Assembly (NCBI RefSeq): GCF_033473495.1
Contig: NC_088942.1
Location: 1,240,001-1,304,000 of the forward strand
Length of the DNA: 64,000 bases
Direction: 5' to 3'
Source: Cercospora beticola
Lineage: Eukaryota > Ascomycota > Dothideomycetes > Mycosphaerellales > Mycosphaerellaceae
Both the position numbers and the translations under genes were made by a program. The notes under the pieces were generated by a model, which had not been told where the DNA came from, made no database searches, and saw nothing but the letters and a program-made list of their open reading frames with translations. Of the stretch, positions 20,975 to 30,351 are shown piece by piece (position 1 is the stretch's first letter; each line of letters opens with the position of its first letter).

Positions 20975-21763
20975 TCACCCTCCATCTCTCTTCATCTTCC
21001 CTGCCTCTTCTGAGCCCCCATCCGCTGCCGATGTCCCAGCCGTAGAAGGCAAATCTGTCCTATAATCCTCCAAATCCACGCAAAATGGTTGCTCTCTACA
21101 ACAAGCATAAATGCAAACTTTCGATGACCCGGGTCCTCCACAGTCCGAGTTGCTAGAGCAGTCTTCGTAGACTTCAGGGCAGCCGGGGCCTGCAGACATG
21201 CAGTAGCCCGCTGTCGGGTCGTCTGTGTCTGGATGGCAGAAACAGGCTCCGGAAATTGGTGACTCCAGGCAATAGCTTGAGCTCGCACAGCGAGCGGGAT
21301 TGGCGCAGTTTCGCTTTGGTTGACAGGTCAGAGTTCTTGGGTTGCAAGTTGAGGTCGAAGAGCATGATGTGGTGACGTAGGCTGTTTCGATGACGGGTTG
21401 TTCAGATGTGGTGGAGACTATGCATGCGCAGACAGTGTTGGCGATTCTGTGGGAGCGCCGAAGCTGTTGTAGTGCTGCAGTGGGTCCGGTCTCGTGGTCA
21501 ATTTGTGTGTTGTCTTCTTCTTGCCTTGCTTTGATCTTCGCAGGCGGAGCAGTGGTGGGGTCCGGTCGGCATTGTGTGATCGTAGTCGTGATTGTTGCGT
21601 GGAGTTGTTGAGGTGGCACCAAGTTCGAGCAATAGGTTTGCGCTGGCGCATAGTTCTCCAGTAGAGCTACAAACTGGCCTACTTGCCCATATCGGCACTC
21701 GCTGTCATTAGCTGCGGCTGAGGTGGAGAGCAGCACCAGTGCCAGCGCCGTCGCGGCGCGCAT
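20975..21763 (-). CDS. Secreted cysteine-rich protein, unknown function
   Basis: Single exon, 262 aa. MRAATALALVLLSTSAAA is a signal peptide with likely cleavage before Asn-Asp. The mature protein has about 20 Cys, concentrated after residue 120 in spaced pairs (TCNPRTLTC, NCANPARCASSSYC, CFCHPDTDD, CPEVYEDCSSNSDC, CIYACCREQPFC). A dibasic KARQEE site lies near residue 80. The Cys spacing suggests several small disulfide-bonded modules. I do not recognise the family. It may be an apoplastic or wall-associated protein. Effector activity would be speculation, since the length exceeds that of most small secreted effectors. Confidence 0.8.
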   Translation of the reverse strand: MRAATALALVLLSTSAAANDSECRYGQVGQFVALLENYAPAQTYCSNLVPPQQLHATITTTITQCRPDPTTAPPAKIKARQEEDNTQIDHETGPTAALQQLRRSHRIANTVCACIVSTTSEQPVIETAYVTTSCSSTSTCNPRTLTCQPKRNCANPARCASSSYCLESPISGACFCHPDTDDPTAGYCMSAGPGCPEVYEDCSSNSDCGGPGSSKVCIYACCREQPFCVDLEDYRTDLPSTAGTSAADGGSEEAGKMKRDGG

Positions 21764-22685
21764 CTCGCATGAAGAGTCGTGGCGGGTGAGCGAATCCAGT
21801 CGCGAGCCTCGCTGAGGCGTTTGCTCCAGGCAATGTCGTCTTCTCTAGAGTCTCAGACCCATGCGAGAATGAAGTGAGGTGCCTCCGGCAGCCTCTGTGA
21901 AGTGATTGCCCGCACTTGGCAGAGCGACCAAAGAGGAGTATAGTGTTGGTGGCTGCAGCTCCAAATCCAGAACAAGTACCACGTTCCTGGACTCAATAGT
22001 CCATCGTTCTTCTGCAAAGTACCCTGTCTCTCCCCTTCCTGGAAATGAATTCAGCTCCTGGCTGTAGTTGTCGCTACCTTCGTCCAAAGATGACCGGTGT
22101 CAACAGCGATGACGAAACGTCTGTGGAAAGAGCAAGGCTGAAGAGAAAACGCCATTGTTCGTAGTGTGCCCTTAGTGCCAGCTCGGCGCCCGTAACCTCG
22201 CTCTCACCACGCAAAAGCAGCCGAAGCGCAACGAAGATCTCCCAAGAAGGTTGAAGTGGGCTGTGTCGCGCCGAAGCAAGCTGACGAGGAGGGGCCGTTC
22301 TGGGCTGCGTCGCAACCTCACCAAATCCGATGAGACCTGCCCGTTTCTTCTGCTGAGAGTGCTGAGAATGCTGACAATTCGCGGCTGGGAAGAGCAACTT
22401 TAGGTTCAAAGTGCACCAATTGAGAACGTGCCGACGGCCCTTGCAGCTGCGGGTGCGGCCACGCGGTTTGCAGTCAATGAAAAGTCTACTGACCAAGTAG
22501 GAAAGTGGAGCGTTCGCATATGCTCGAAAGTGGTCTCGATGGATCAATGTTCACAAGCGAAGTATTGGATGGAATGTATAGAAGTCGGAATGGTGAAGTC
22601 GCCTGTATTCCTGCCTGAGGCTTCAAAACAGCTAAACATGTCCACGAAGAACCACGCGCCGTCTGAACTTCTCTCTTAGACAAAT
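21764..22685. other. Intergenic
   Basis: Upstream of the Cys-rich gene and downstream of the tyrosinase. A 157-codon minus frame (22074-22547) has no recognisable motif and probably lies in the promoter. Confidence 0.45.
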
Positions 22686-24798
22686 TCAACTTCGTCCCAC
22701 TTTGCCCTTTGTGATTCGAGTCAACTTCTTGAAATTCTTCTTCATTGGGACGTCTTGATCACTCGCTGCCGGAGTGATTTCTGACAAAGTCACAACGACC
22801 TCAAGGTCAGAGACTTCTCCGGCAGGCACTGGTTCGCCATCGAGCTGTCTCCTCTGTCAACAAAAAGCAAAATAGGCGCACACCATGCGTGTCCACTTAC
22901 TGTCGCTACCCTCCACTGCAGACTCTCCTCGAGATAACGCACAACATTGTCTTCTTCGAGCGAAAATAAATCACCCGAGCTAACCTTTTGGACAAGAATG
23001 TTCGTTAGCGGAATAGTCCCTCCTGTGACAAGTGATTTCCGCGCGACATCTCCGTTTGCTCGCAAGCTGCCAAACGTAGCATGAGTACCAGCCAGATTCG
23101 GTGACGTCGGCCAGCTGCCTGGATCAGAATCGTCGAAAGCGCCAACGAAGACATGAATGGCGTAGGAGCCATTGAGGGCGTGCTTATCTGAGAGCAAACT
23201 TGCCGCATAATGTCGTTGGCGGCCATCCACGAGAAAGCCCGCAGTCCCTCTCATTTTCCTGGCTGTCACAGGTGTGTCTCGCACGCCGATAAGGCCACCA
23301 CCATTGTAGCCGCTGCCGTAGAGCCTGTTTACTGCAGCCCTCGCGTTTGCTTGATCGCCCTTTGAAGTCTCTGGGTAGGTATAGCCAAAGGTTCTGGTAT
23401 CCTTGACAGTGTTTGAAGTCCATTTTGTGCCGTTTGTGTCCTTCGAGAAAGGCTCTAGTGCTATTTAGATACTAGTTAGCATCCATGATCGAGGGGAGAA
23501 TAGCATTCATTTCTTACGAGAATCTGCATCCTGAATTGAACCCTTTACGATCGTGTATGTCGAAGATAGAGCAGCCATCGGCTCTACATAGCTGTTCGGA
23601 TGTAAGATTTGCCAGATAGCGAAGAGACGGTCGAGATTGACATGATGCAGCCAAAAGATAGGGTCGTAAGCAGAGTAGTCCAGGTAAGTCATGTGTCCCT
23701 GCTGCCCGGTAATGGCATGAATGGTATCGTGCAGAGCTTCGATAGAATCGATATTCTGCTCCCTGCCGTACCACGCCTCGTTGGAAAATTGGGTAAAATT
23801 ATCGTAGAAGGTCAGCAGGTTGTACACTCGGTTCGCAAACGAGGCAAGTTGGTTGTCAAGCATAGGCCCGATGAGGTTGTTCTGGCTTCTGGCCCTGCTA
23901 GTCCAGGCTGTCGGATATCGCTTGGTATCATTCCATGAGGCAAACTGTACACAATTGTCAGTCTGTGTTGTGGGTCGTTGTGATATTGCTGCTTACAGGA
24001 TCGAACTCCATGTCTTTGTACGATACAGGATGAAATTTGTAAGAATACAGCGGATTGTCGATTGTGGTAGTTCCTTCGGACTTGACGACCGACACACGAG
24101 GCTGCTGAACAATGTCCGGATACACACTGCCGTTTGGCGATGCCACTGCCCAGTCCCAATAAGGTAACCGAACCTATAGCAAATAAGTGAGCCTGGTTTC
24201 CAAGATATTAGTAGTGTGCGATACCTGCGTTGCAGCCCGCGCATAGCGTTGACGAAGTGGTCCTGCTGGAAATTCTTCAGCACATGCTGTCATGTGATTG
24301 AAGAGCAGCTGCTCAAACAGAGCAAGATATGGACGATGCCAAGGCAGTAAGAGGTTGGAGACATGGACGCAATAGCCATTGTCTTCAGTGCCATTCGCTG
24401 GAGGCACATTGTCCCACATTCCATAAGGACGGCCGTGAATTGCTGCAGGGTTGTCAGCTAAGCAGGATCGATAAGTGTTCTCACCAATGTTCGAACGAAC
24501 CGCACATCTGGTAATAAGAAAGCTTGTCATCTTGCGGTGTGACGTGGAATCTTGCAAGTCCAAGCAAAAAGATGTTGAACAGATCAGGACGCTGTTGCAG
24601 TTGCCGAATCTCGAGCCTTGGTGGCGTCCCAGCGTTCTGCACTCCAGTGATAGGGTAATGAGCCGAGCCAATGTCTTGTCTCTTTGGCAATGCTGACGGC
24701 GTTCTCGGAGTCAGCTCTTTGATCTCATGATTGTAAAGTGATGTCGCTCGAGTCAGGCATATAAGCCATAGGAGGCACAATTGTGGATTTGTGCGCAT
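22686..24798 (-). CDS. Secreted tyrosinase (polyphenol oxidase)
   Basis: Six exons: 24501-24798, 24225-24442, 23997-24173, 23518-23944, 22901-23460, 22686-22853; 615 aa. Introns are 47-58 nt. The first donor is the rarer GTTCGT, chosen because it alone keeps frame and gives YYQMCAIHGRP. The signal peptide is MRTNPQLCLLWLICLTRATS. CuA ligands are His102 (IHGRP), His126 (YCVHVSN) and His135 (LPWHRPYLALFEQ). CuB ligands are His303 and His307 (EALHDTIHAITG) and His331 (DPIFWLHHVNLDRLF). The enzyme oxidises monophenols and o-diphenols to quinones. The last 240 residues match the C-terminal domain that shields the active site in fungal latent tyrosinases. Secretion suggests a role in extracellular phenolics or melanin, which is an inference. 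Confidence 0.94.
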
Positions 24799-25272
24799 GC
24801 CGAACAGGTTGAATGATCGAATGTGGACTGTCTTTGGAATCGGCAGCCGTTCTTGGGAGACGGTCTGTTTGCAGGGCTGTAGTGTAGGAAAGGACTAGCA
24901 GGTATGAGAAGATGTGCAGAATTCCAGACGATTAACAGTGCAGACGCCCTTCATCAATTCGGTGCTGGAGATGCTCGGATCGAGAGTCTCGGACGCCACT
25001 TTCCAAGCAAGGAGAAGAACAGGTGCAGTCGAAGAGACGAATGTGCTGCGCTAATGCTGTTGACTCAATGATGTATGAGCTTGGAAACACCTCATGAGAT
25101 GCGTGGGCTTCACAGCCAGTGCACAGTGGAACGCAAAGGCAACCGGAAGTCGAGCTGTGTTGTACCTCATGGCCTGCTGTAGCTCTCGCTCCGCAGACCA
25201 CATGTGTCGCCATCGTGCGCGAGCGTGCCTGGCAGGTCGCACCTGTGCCTGAGTTGAGGCACTATTCCTCGT
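24799..25272. other. Tyrosinase upstream region
   Basis: No gene seen; probable tyrosinase promoter. Confidence 0.4.
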
Positions 25273-26664
25273 TATTCAGCAGCATGTCTCTGGAGTGCTG
25301 CGCGCAGTGCGTGGAAGAGTTCGTTGCTTTCGGAGACGCGCATGGAGTCGTTGTTTGCTCGCCCAAGCTGTCGGGTCCGCGTGATCATGTCTCGCGAACT
25401 CCGACTCCACTTCTGATCGAAATCTACTCGCCCTTGCGTTCTGTGAACTCCATCTCTTCGATGACTTCTCTGAGCGTGTTGTATGGCAAGTCGCATGGTT
25501 TCGTACCACATCCCCGACATGGTGCCGGATGCCGCTGCAATCACAGTACGATCTTCTGCTCGCGGGATTCGCGCATTCCACAGAAGCTTGAGTGCAACAT
25601 ATTCTGCCACCTCCTCCACCTTCGAAAGGGCTGCTGCAAAGGCACGAAATGTAGCTGCTTCGCGGTCCAGGAGTCAATTTTACAGAATGACAATTCACCA
25701 CGAACCTGCTGCCGAACATCTGGCGAGTAACTTTGAAAGACCGGCTTCAACGAACAGTAGCTCGCCTCGCGTGCCATATGCGTCGAGAGATCCTCTTGTG
25801 TTTCGCGTTCCAATGCCTCGACGAATGGATACGGTGGCCGGAGCCGCATTTTAAGGCCGCATATTTGCACGAAGGCGATACTGGGGCAAATTCCATGATC
25901 CAATGCCACCAAAACCTACCAAAATTAAGTCATATGCTCACCTCCTCGTGGGTGTGTCTTCTCGCAGCCTGCAAAAGCTTGACCTGAGTCAGCACACTTG
26001 TGGCGAGGCGTAGCAGATGAGATACATCTCAACGAGACGGAATGTTGCAGCACTGCAGCCGAGTTTTGCCGGAGGCCTCGAGTCCTACGTTCCAACCCAG
26101 TCCGGCGAACCACGTAGGCACTCGCCTATTCCAAGTTGACGGCGGCCGGCCACAACGGATGTGTTTCAATGTGCTGGATCCTGAGAGCCATCCGCAAAGT
26201 CTTCCTGTATACATCGTGATGCCGCTGCAGTGTCTGTGATGTCCTCGCGGAGTTCCATAATAAGGAATTCTCGCTCGGGTTCTGGCGTCTTGTTGATGAG
26301 CAAGATTCGCCCAGGATGCCGATTGCTCCAGACCTCAGATTCGCGCAGCAAGCCGCAAGGTAGCTTTCGGCAGGGCCTCGTGGAAATCGCTTTGCAGAAA
26401 AGTTAAGCAAAGTCAAGTCGTCCTTGTCAGCAAACGATCGAGTAATGCTTACTCGATGAAAACAAAATTAACGTCGGCCGCATTGAGGTCGAGAACACGG
26501 AGGACGTCACCACCGCTCCGGCAGCAGCTATTGTGCACGCTCACCTCTTTCCATTGTTGTAGCTGTAAGCATGCCTCTTTCTCACGACAACATGGACATT
26601 TTGACAGCAGTTCAACAACATTGAAATCGACCCAGAAGATCGGGAAACCGAATCTGTTGCGCAT
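25273..26664 (-). pseudogene. Possible decayed or unrecognised multi-exon gene
   Basis: Several minus-strand stretches read like ordinary protein but in changing frames. In order they include DVNFVFIE (near 26460), DFHEALPKATLRLAA (near 26370), WSNRHPGRILLINKTPEPE (26330-26270), LRPPYPFVEALERETQEDLS (25840-25780) and VEEVAEYVALKLLWNARIP (25620-25560), ending at the stop at 25272-25274. One join can be a 41-nt intron (GTGAAT to CGCGAAG), giving VRQQVRAATFRAFAAAL. Others, such as between LRLAA and RESEVWSN, need a one-base shift with no room for an intron. I do not recognise the family. Some opposite-strand frames near 26600-26800 also look coding, which lowers confidence. Confidence 0.3.
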
Positions 26665-27292
26665 AATATCTGGCGTGGAGATGGGTCGGAGATGACCGTG
26701 AAGAAGAAGTTGGCCGCGGCCAACCCAGCCAAGGACCTGCAGCCAGGGCTAGCGCCCTTCAACTTCAACCACATCCGCCTTATCATGTCCCATTCCTAAA
26801 TGCGGATTGGCCTTATCTCCCGCCCGCGACGGCACCCAACACACAATGGCCGTCGTCTACAAGCACTAGCGCCCTATTCTGCAGTTTCCATCGAGTAATA
26901 ATACGCTTTCCGCCTGTCCTCGACCACTCTCGTATACTACCAAACCCGCGGCTATTGTCGTCTGCGCCTGTCCGGAGAGTGCGCTTTGTTTCCATGCCGA
27001 ATCGGACTCAGACCGCCCTACAATGCGCCACTCACATGCAAGAGCAGATACCCCGTCTAGGGGAATCCCTCATGGACTCTTATCTGCTGCAGTGTGCACC
27101 CCTCTCCCGATTCTCACTTGCATAGGTTGGTCGACTCGTCTACTCTTGCGTTTCCTACAAGCACTACACACCTTTCCTACTGTGCCTGCAACGCCATCAT
27201 TGCTATCCAGAAGCCAGAGCATTATTTCATTGTTTCTGAAGCAGACCGGCACTTCCAGAACTCTTTGATCGATTACAGCAGACACAGCCAAG
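26665..27292. other. Intergenic, allantoinase promoter
   Basis: C/T-rich toward the allantoinase start. A short plus-strand frame ending at 26799 (TVKKKLAAANPAKDLQ within it) looks protein-like and could be a terminal exon, but no matching upstream exon was found. Confidence 0.35.
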
Positions 27293-28876
27293 ATGGCCCC
27301 TCATGCAACTGGACATGATACACCGCTCGAAGTATCCTCAATAGAAGGGTCGCCAATCTTGTCAGGCATTACAGATGCATCTGGAATCAGTGTCATTGCT
27401 TCGAACCGAGCAGTGATTGAAGGCCGCCTCTCGCCAGCCACAATCGTGATATCGGCCTCCACAGGCAAGATCGTGACCATATACGATCAAGTCCTCCCAG
27501 TTTCAGACTTTCCACCTGGGACACCCTACACCGACCACAGCCCACATGTACTCCTACCTGGTCTCGTAGACGCACATGTGCATCTCAATGAGCCCGGTCG
27601 AACAGAATGGGAAGGCTTCTGGACTGGCACTCGTGCAGCAGCATTTGGTGGTGTCACAACAGTCGTTGATATGCCACTCAACGCAATCCCACCCACAACC
27701 ACGATGGAGGGCCTGAAAGAGAAGGTGGCTGCTGCTCAAGGGAAATGTTGGGTCGATGTTGGATTCTATGGCGGGGTAATACCTGGCAATGCCCACGAGC
27801 TGAAGCCGCTTGTCAAAGCTGGTGTGCGGGGCTTCAAAGGCTTTTTGATCGACAGTGGTGTCGAAGAATTTCCTGCAGTGTCTTCTCTCGACATTCGTAA
27901 GGTCTTTGAAGAGCTGGCAGACGAGCCGACGACAGTCATGTTCCACGCCGAGATGATACCTCCTGTGACAGAGTCTGTGGGAGACGATGTGCAAACATCA
28001 TTGCCTCCTCTCCAGCCCTCAGGCCCTCTGGACAAATATCAAACTTTCCTGGACTCGCGGCCTTCGTCATTCGAGGTGTGCGCGATCCTGGAGATCCTCG
28101 ATCTGGCACACCTTGCACCCAATCTGCCTTTACATATCGTACACCTTTCAGCTGCCGAGGCCATACCCATGCTTCGTGCCGCCGTAGCACGTGGAGTCAA
28201 AATCACAGCCGAGACGTGTTTCCATTATCTGAGCTTGGCAGCCGAGAAGATTCCAGATGGCGACACCAGACACAAATGCTGCCCTCCCATCAGATCAGAG
28301 TCGAACCAGGACAGTCTGTGGGCCGAGATGCTCAACGAGGAGAGTATCATCAAGACTGTGGTATCAGACCACTCGCCTTGCACACCGGATTTGAAACTCC
28401 TGCCATCTCACGTACCAGGCTCGCAGCCCAAGGCTGCCAAAGGCTGCTGCACATCCAAAACTGCAGAAGGCGACTTCTTCGAAGCCTGGGGCGGAATCAG
28501 CTCGGTCGGTCTTGGTCTCAGCATCCTATGGACAGAGGCTATGCGTAGAAACATGGACGTGAACGAGACCCTTCTCAACATCGTAACCTGGTGCTGCTCA
28601 AACACCGCAAAACAAGTCGGTCTCGAATGTCGCAAAGGCCAGCTCAAAGTAGGAATGGACGCAGATATTTGCGTTTTCGATGATGCGAGCACATTTGAAG
28701 TCGAGCCGAATACAATGCTTTTCCGGAATAAATGCTCGCCTTATGAGGGCAGGACGTTGAAGGGATTCGCGGCAGCGACGTATCTGCGAGGTCGAAAGAT
28801 CCATACACGAGAAGCTGGATTCGCAAAAGCGTCGAAACCGGCTGGAGAACTATTACTAGAACCGCGGTCGCATTAG
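27293..28876 (+). CDS. DAL1: Allantoinase
   Basis: Single exon, 527 aa, with start context CCAAGATGGCC. Amidohydrolase landmarks of the dihydropyrimidinase/allantoinase group are present: VDAHVHLNEPGRTEWEGF (metal ligands His95 and His97), GVTTVVDMPLNAIPPTT, GFKGFL with the lysine (Lys182) normally carbamylated to bridge the metals, FHAEM (His218), HIVHLS (His284) and VSDHSP (Asp359). The enzyme opens the hydantoin ring of allantoin to allantoate, the first committed step in using purine-derived allantoin as nitrogen. It acts in the cytosol. No other allantoin or uric-acid genes are adjacent, so it is not clustered here. Length is usual for fungal allantoinases. Confidence 0.95.
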   Translation: MAPHATGHDTPLEVSSIEGSPILSGITDASGISVIASNRAVIEGRLSPATIVISASTGKIVTIYDQVLPVSDFPPGTPYTDHSPHVLLPGLVDAHVHLNEPGRTEWEGFWTGTRAAAFGGVTTVVDMPLNAIPPTTTMEGLKEKVAAAQGKCWVDVGFYGGVIPGNAHELKPLVKAGVRGFKGFLIDSGVEEFPAVSSLDIRKVFEELADEPTTVMFHAEMIPPVTESVGDDVQTSLPPLQPSGPLDKYQTFLDSRPSSFEVCAILEILDLAHLAPNLPLHIVHLSAAEAIPMLRAAVARGVKITAETCFHYLSLAAEKIPDGDTRHKCCPPIRSESNQDSLWAEMLNEESIIKTVVSDHSPCTPDLKLLPSHVPGSQPKAAKGCCTSKTAEGDFFEAWGGISSVGLGLSILWTEAMRRNMDVNETLLNIVTWCCSNTAKQVGLECRKGQLKVGMDADICVFDDASTFEVEPNTMLFRNKCSPYEGRTLKGFAAATYLRGRKIHTREAGFAKASKPAGELLLEPRSH

Positions 28877-29812
28877 ACGTCGATTGCGTGCTGTTTCTGC
28901 GTGAGCATTAGCGTAGCATTGGTAAATGCACATTTGAATTTCCATCTTCTTCGACATCCAACCCTCTCCTCGCACTCCACCTCTTTTACACATCCTGTTT
29001 TACCCAAACACAGAGTGTGTCCACATCTGCGACACAAGAACGCATGCAAATGACTCACGCACGACCCTGATGTTAGTCTATCAAATCTTGGTTCACACTC
29101 AAGATGTCAAGTCGGCCAAATCGCAAATCGTCAAAATTTCGATTGCCCCAGAAATATATCGAGATGTTATCGAGATAACCGGGTCTCATTGGCGAAGTTG
29201 CAGATATGCGTTCCAACAGCCGTTAGCAGCCGCAGGCATTGAGCGAATCGGCACACACGCATCCTCGAGTATGTGAGCAAAGGAGCGATGCGATCGGGAC
29301 CGGACGCGTTCTGAACCACGATTTTGGAGCATTCGGTCTTGGATTGCTTGCGCAAATTGTTTCGTCGGGAGAAGAGAGAAGGAAATGTGGGAGATGGTTT
29401 TTGTGGTTCTGGGACGTTGTTGCTTTTTTGGGGGTGCCCTGCGTTTTTGCAGGCCTGCTTTGGACCCCTCTTGGTTTGCGGTGGTTGGTCGTGACTGGGG
29501 ATGAAGGTGGGGCCATGTCGGTCGGCGTCCGCCGCAATGGACTGCTATTCTTCCGCTACATTGATGGGTGCTATAACGTTATCCCGCCAACGGGCTAGCC
29601 TATTCAGGACGAGCCGACCGACCTGTGCAGTCACTGCAATGTATGGCTTCGTCCCTACACGTGGATGACAACCGTAGCGGAGATTCTCTATTGAGGCTAT
29701 TGTATGTGTAAGCAGGTCCCCATCCACGTCAGTCGCATGGCAAGTCTCAATTGGGATGTCCGCTCCCTACACAGCGCCATATGACATCTGTAAGCATCGA
29801 TGAACAGGTCGT

Positions 29813-29821
29813 TATATATAT
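29813..29821 (+). promoter_or_regulatory. Candidate TATA box
   Basis: TATATATAT about 190 bases before the ATG at 30010, leaving room for the repeat-bearing 5' leader. Confidence 0.45.
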
Positions 29822-29938
29822 GGCGTCGCTGGGAACGATGTGCTGCTCATCAGAACAATTTGAGCATCCTTGACTTGTAGACATCAAACGATCAAAGACA
29901 ACATCAGCAACCAGAAAACAGAAACCAGGAACCGGGAT

Positions 29939-29995
29939 CCGAAAACCAGAATCGAAAACCAGAATCCGAAAACCAGAATCCGAAAACCAGAATCC
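29939..29995. repeat. 14-nt minisatellite in a 5' leader
   Basis: Four head-to-tail copies of CCGAAAACCAGAAT (one lacking a C) plus a partial fifth, ending 15 bases before the ATG at 30010. Degenerate CAGAAACCAGGAACC-like copies precede it. Confidence 0.9.
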
Positions 29996-30009
29996 AAACA
30001 TCAACAATC

Positions 30010-30351
30010 ATGAGCATCGCATCAGCAAACCCATATTACTATCGCACCGAAGACAAGTCCCGAGCAATGGCATCATCAACAACCACAACCAAGCCCAAAT
30101 CTGAGAGTGGAGCCAGCCCTTTGACTCCAAGCGATTGCCCTAAAGAGAGAGTAAACAGCACCACGAGCTCCACAAGCACAAGCACAAGCTCAACCACTTC
30201 ACTGCTGAAGTCCCGCGGGAGCGAGTCCATGCACAAATGGGATGCGCGCGCGCAGAAGTTCCTGGAGAAAGTCGGACTTGCGCCCGCGAACCGACCTCAG
30301 CGTATGTCCCCGGCATATGAGAGACCAGGGCAGATTTCGCTTGGGTATTGA
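30010..30351 (+). CDS. Small Ser/Thr-rich hypothetical protein
   Basis: Single exon, 113 aa. The first 68 residues are Ser/Thr-rich and disordered. The C-terminal 40 (HKWDARAQKFLEKVGLAPA, then NRPQRMSPAYERPGQISLGY) are more ordered-looking and basic. There is no signal peptide or membrane segment. Support comes from the TATA box, the coherent leader and the codon use. It lies at the left edge of a 7.4-kb stretch with few genes. I do not recognise the family, and transcript data would decide whether it is real. Confidence 0.55.
   Translation: MSIASANPYYYRTEDKSRAMASSTTTTKPKSESGASPLTPSDCPKERVNSTTSSTSTSTSSTTSLLKSRGSESMHKWDARAQKFLEKVGLAPANRPQRMSPAYERPGQISLGY

Larger units (their letters stand above)
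28877..30009. other. Intergenic with TATA box and leader minisatellite
   Basis: Holds the allantoinase 3' end, a 119-codon plus frame with a hydrophobic core (29239-29598, unproven), and the promoter and leader of the gene at 30010. Confidence 0.45.

Noticed and set aside
16725..24798. P450, Cys-rich secreted protein and tyrosinase as a biosynthetic cluster
   Set aside because: There is no core synthase, transporter or regulator among them, and the gaps between genes are 0.9-1.9 kb. Proximity alone is not enough.
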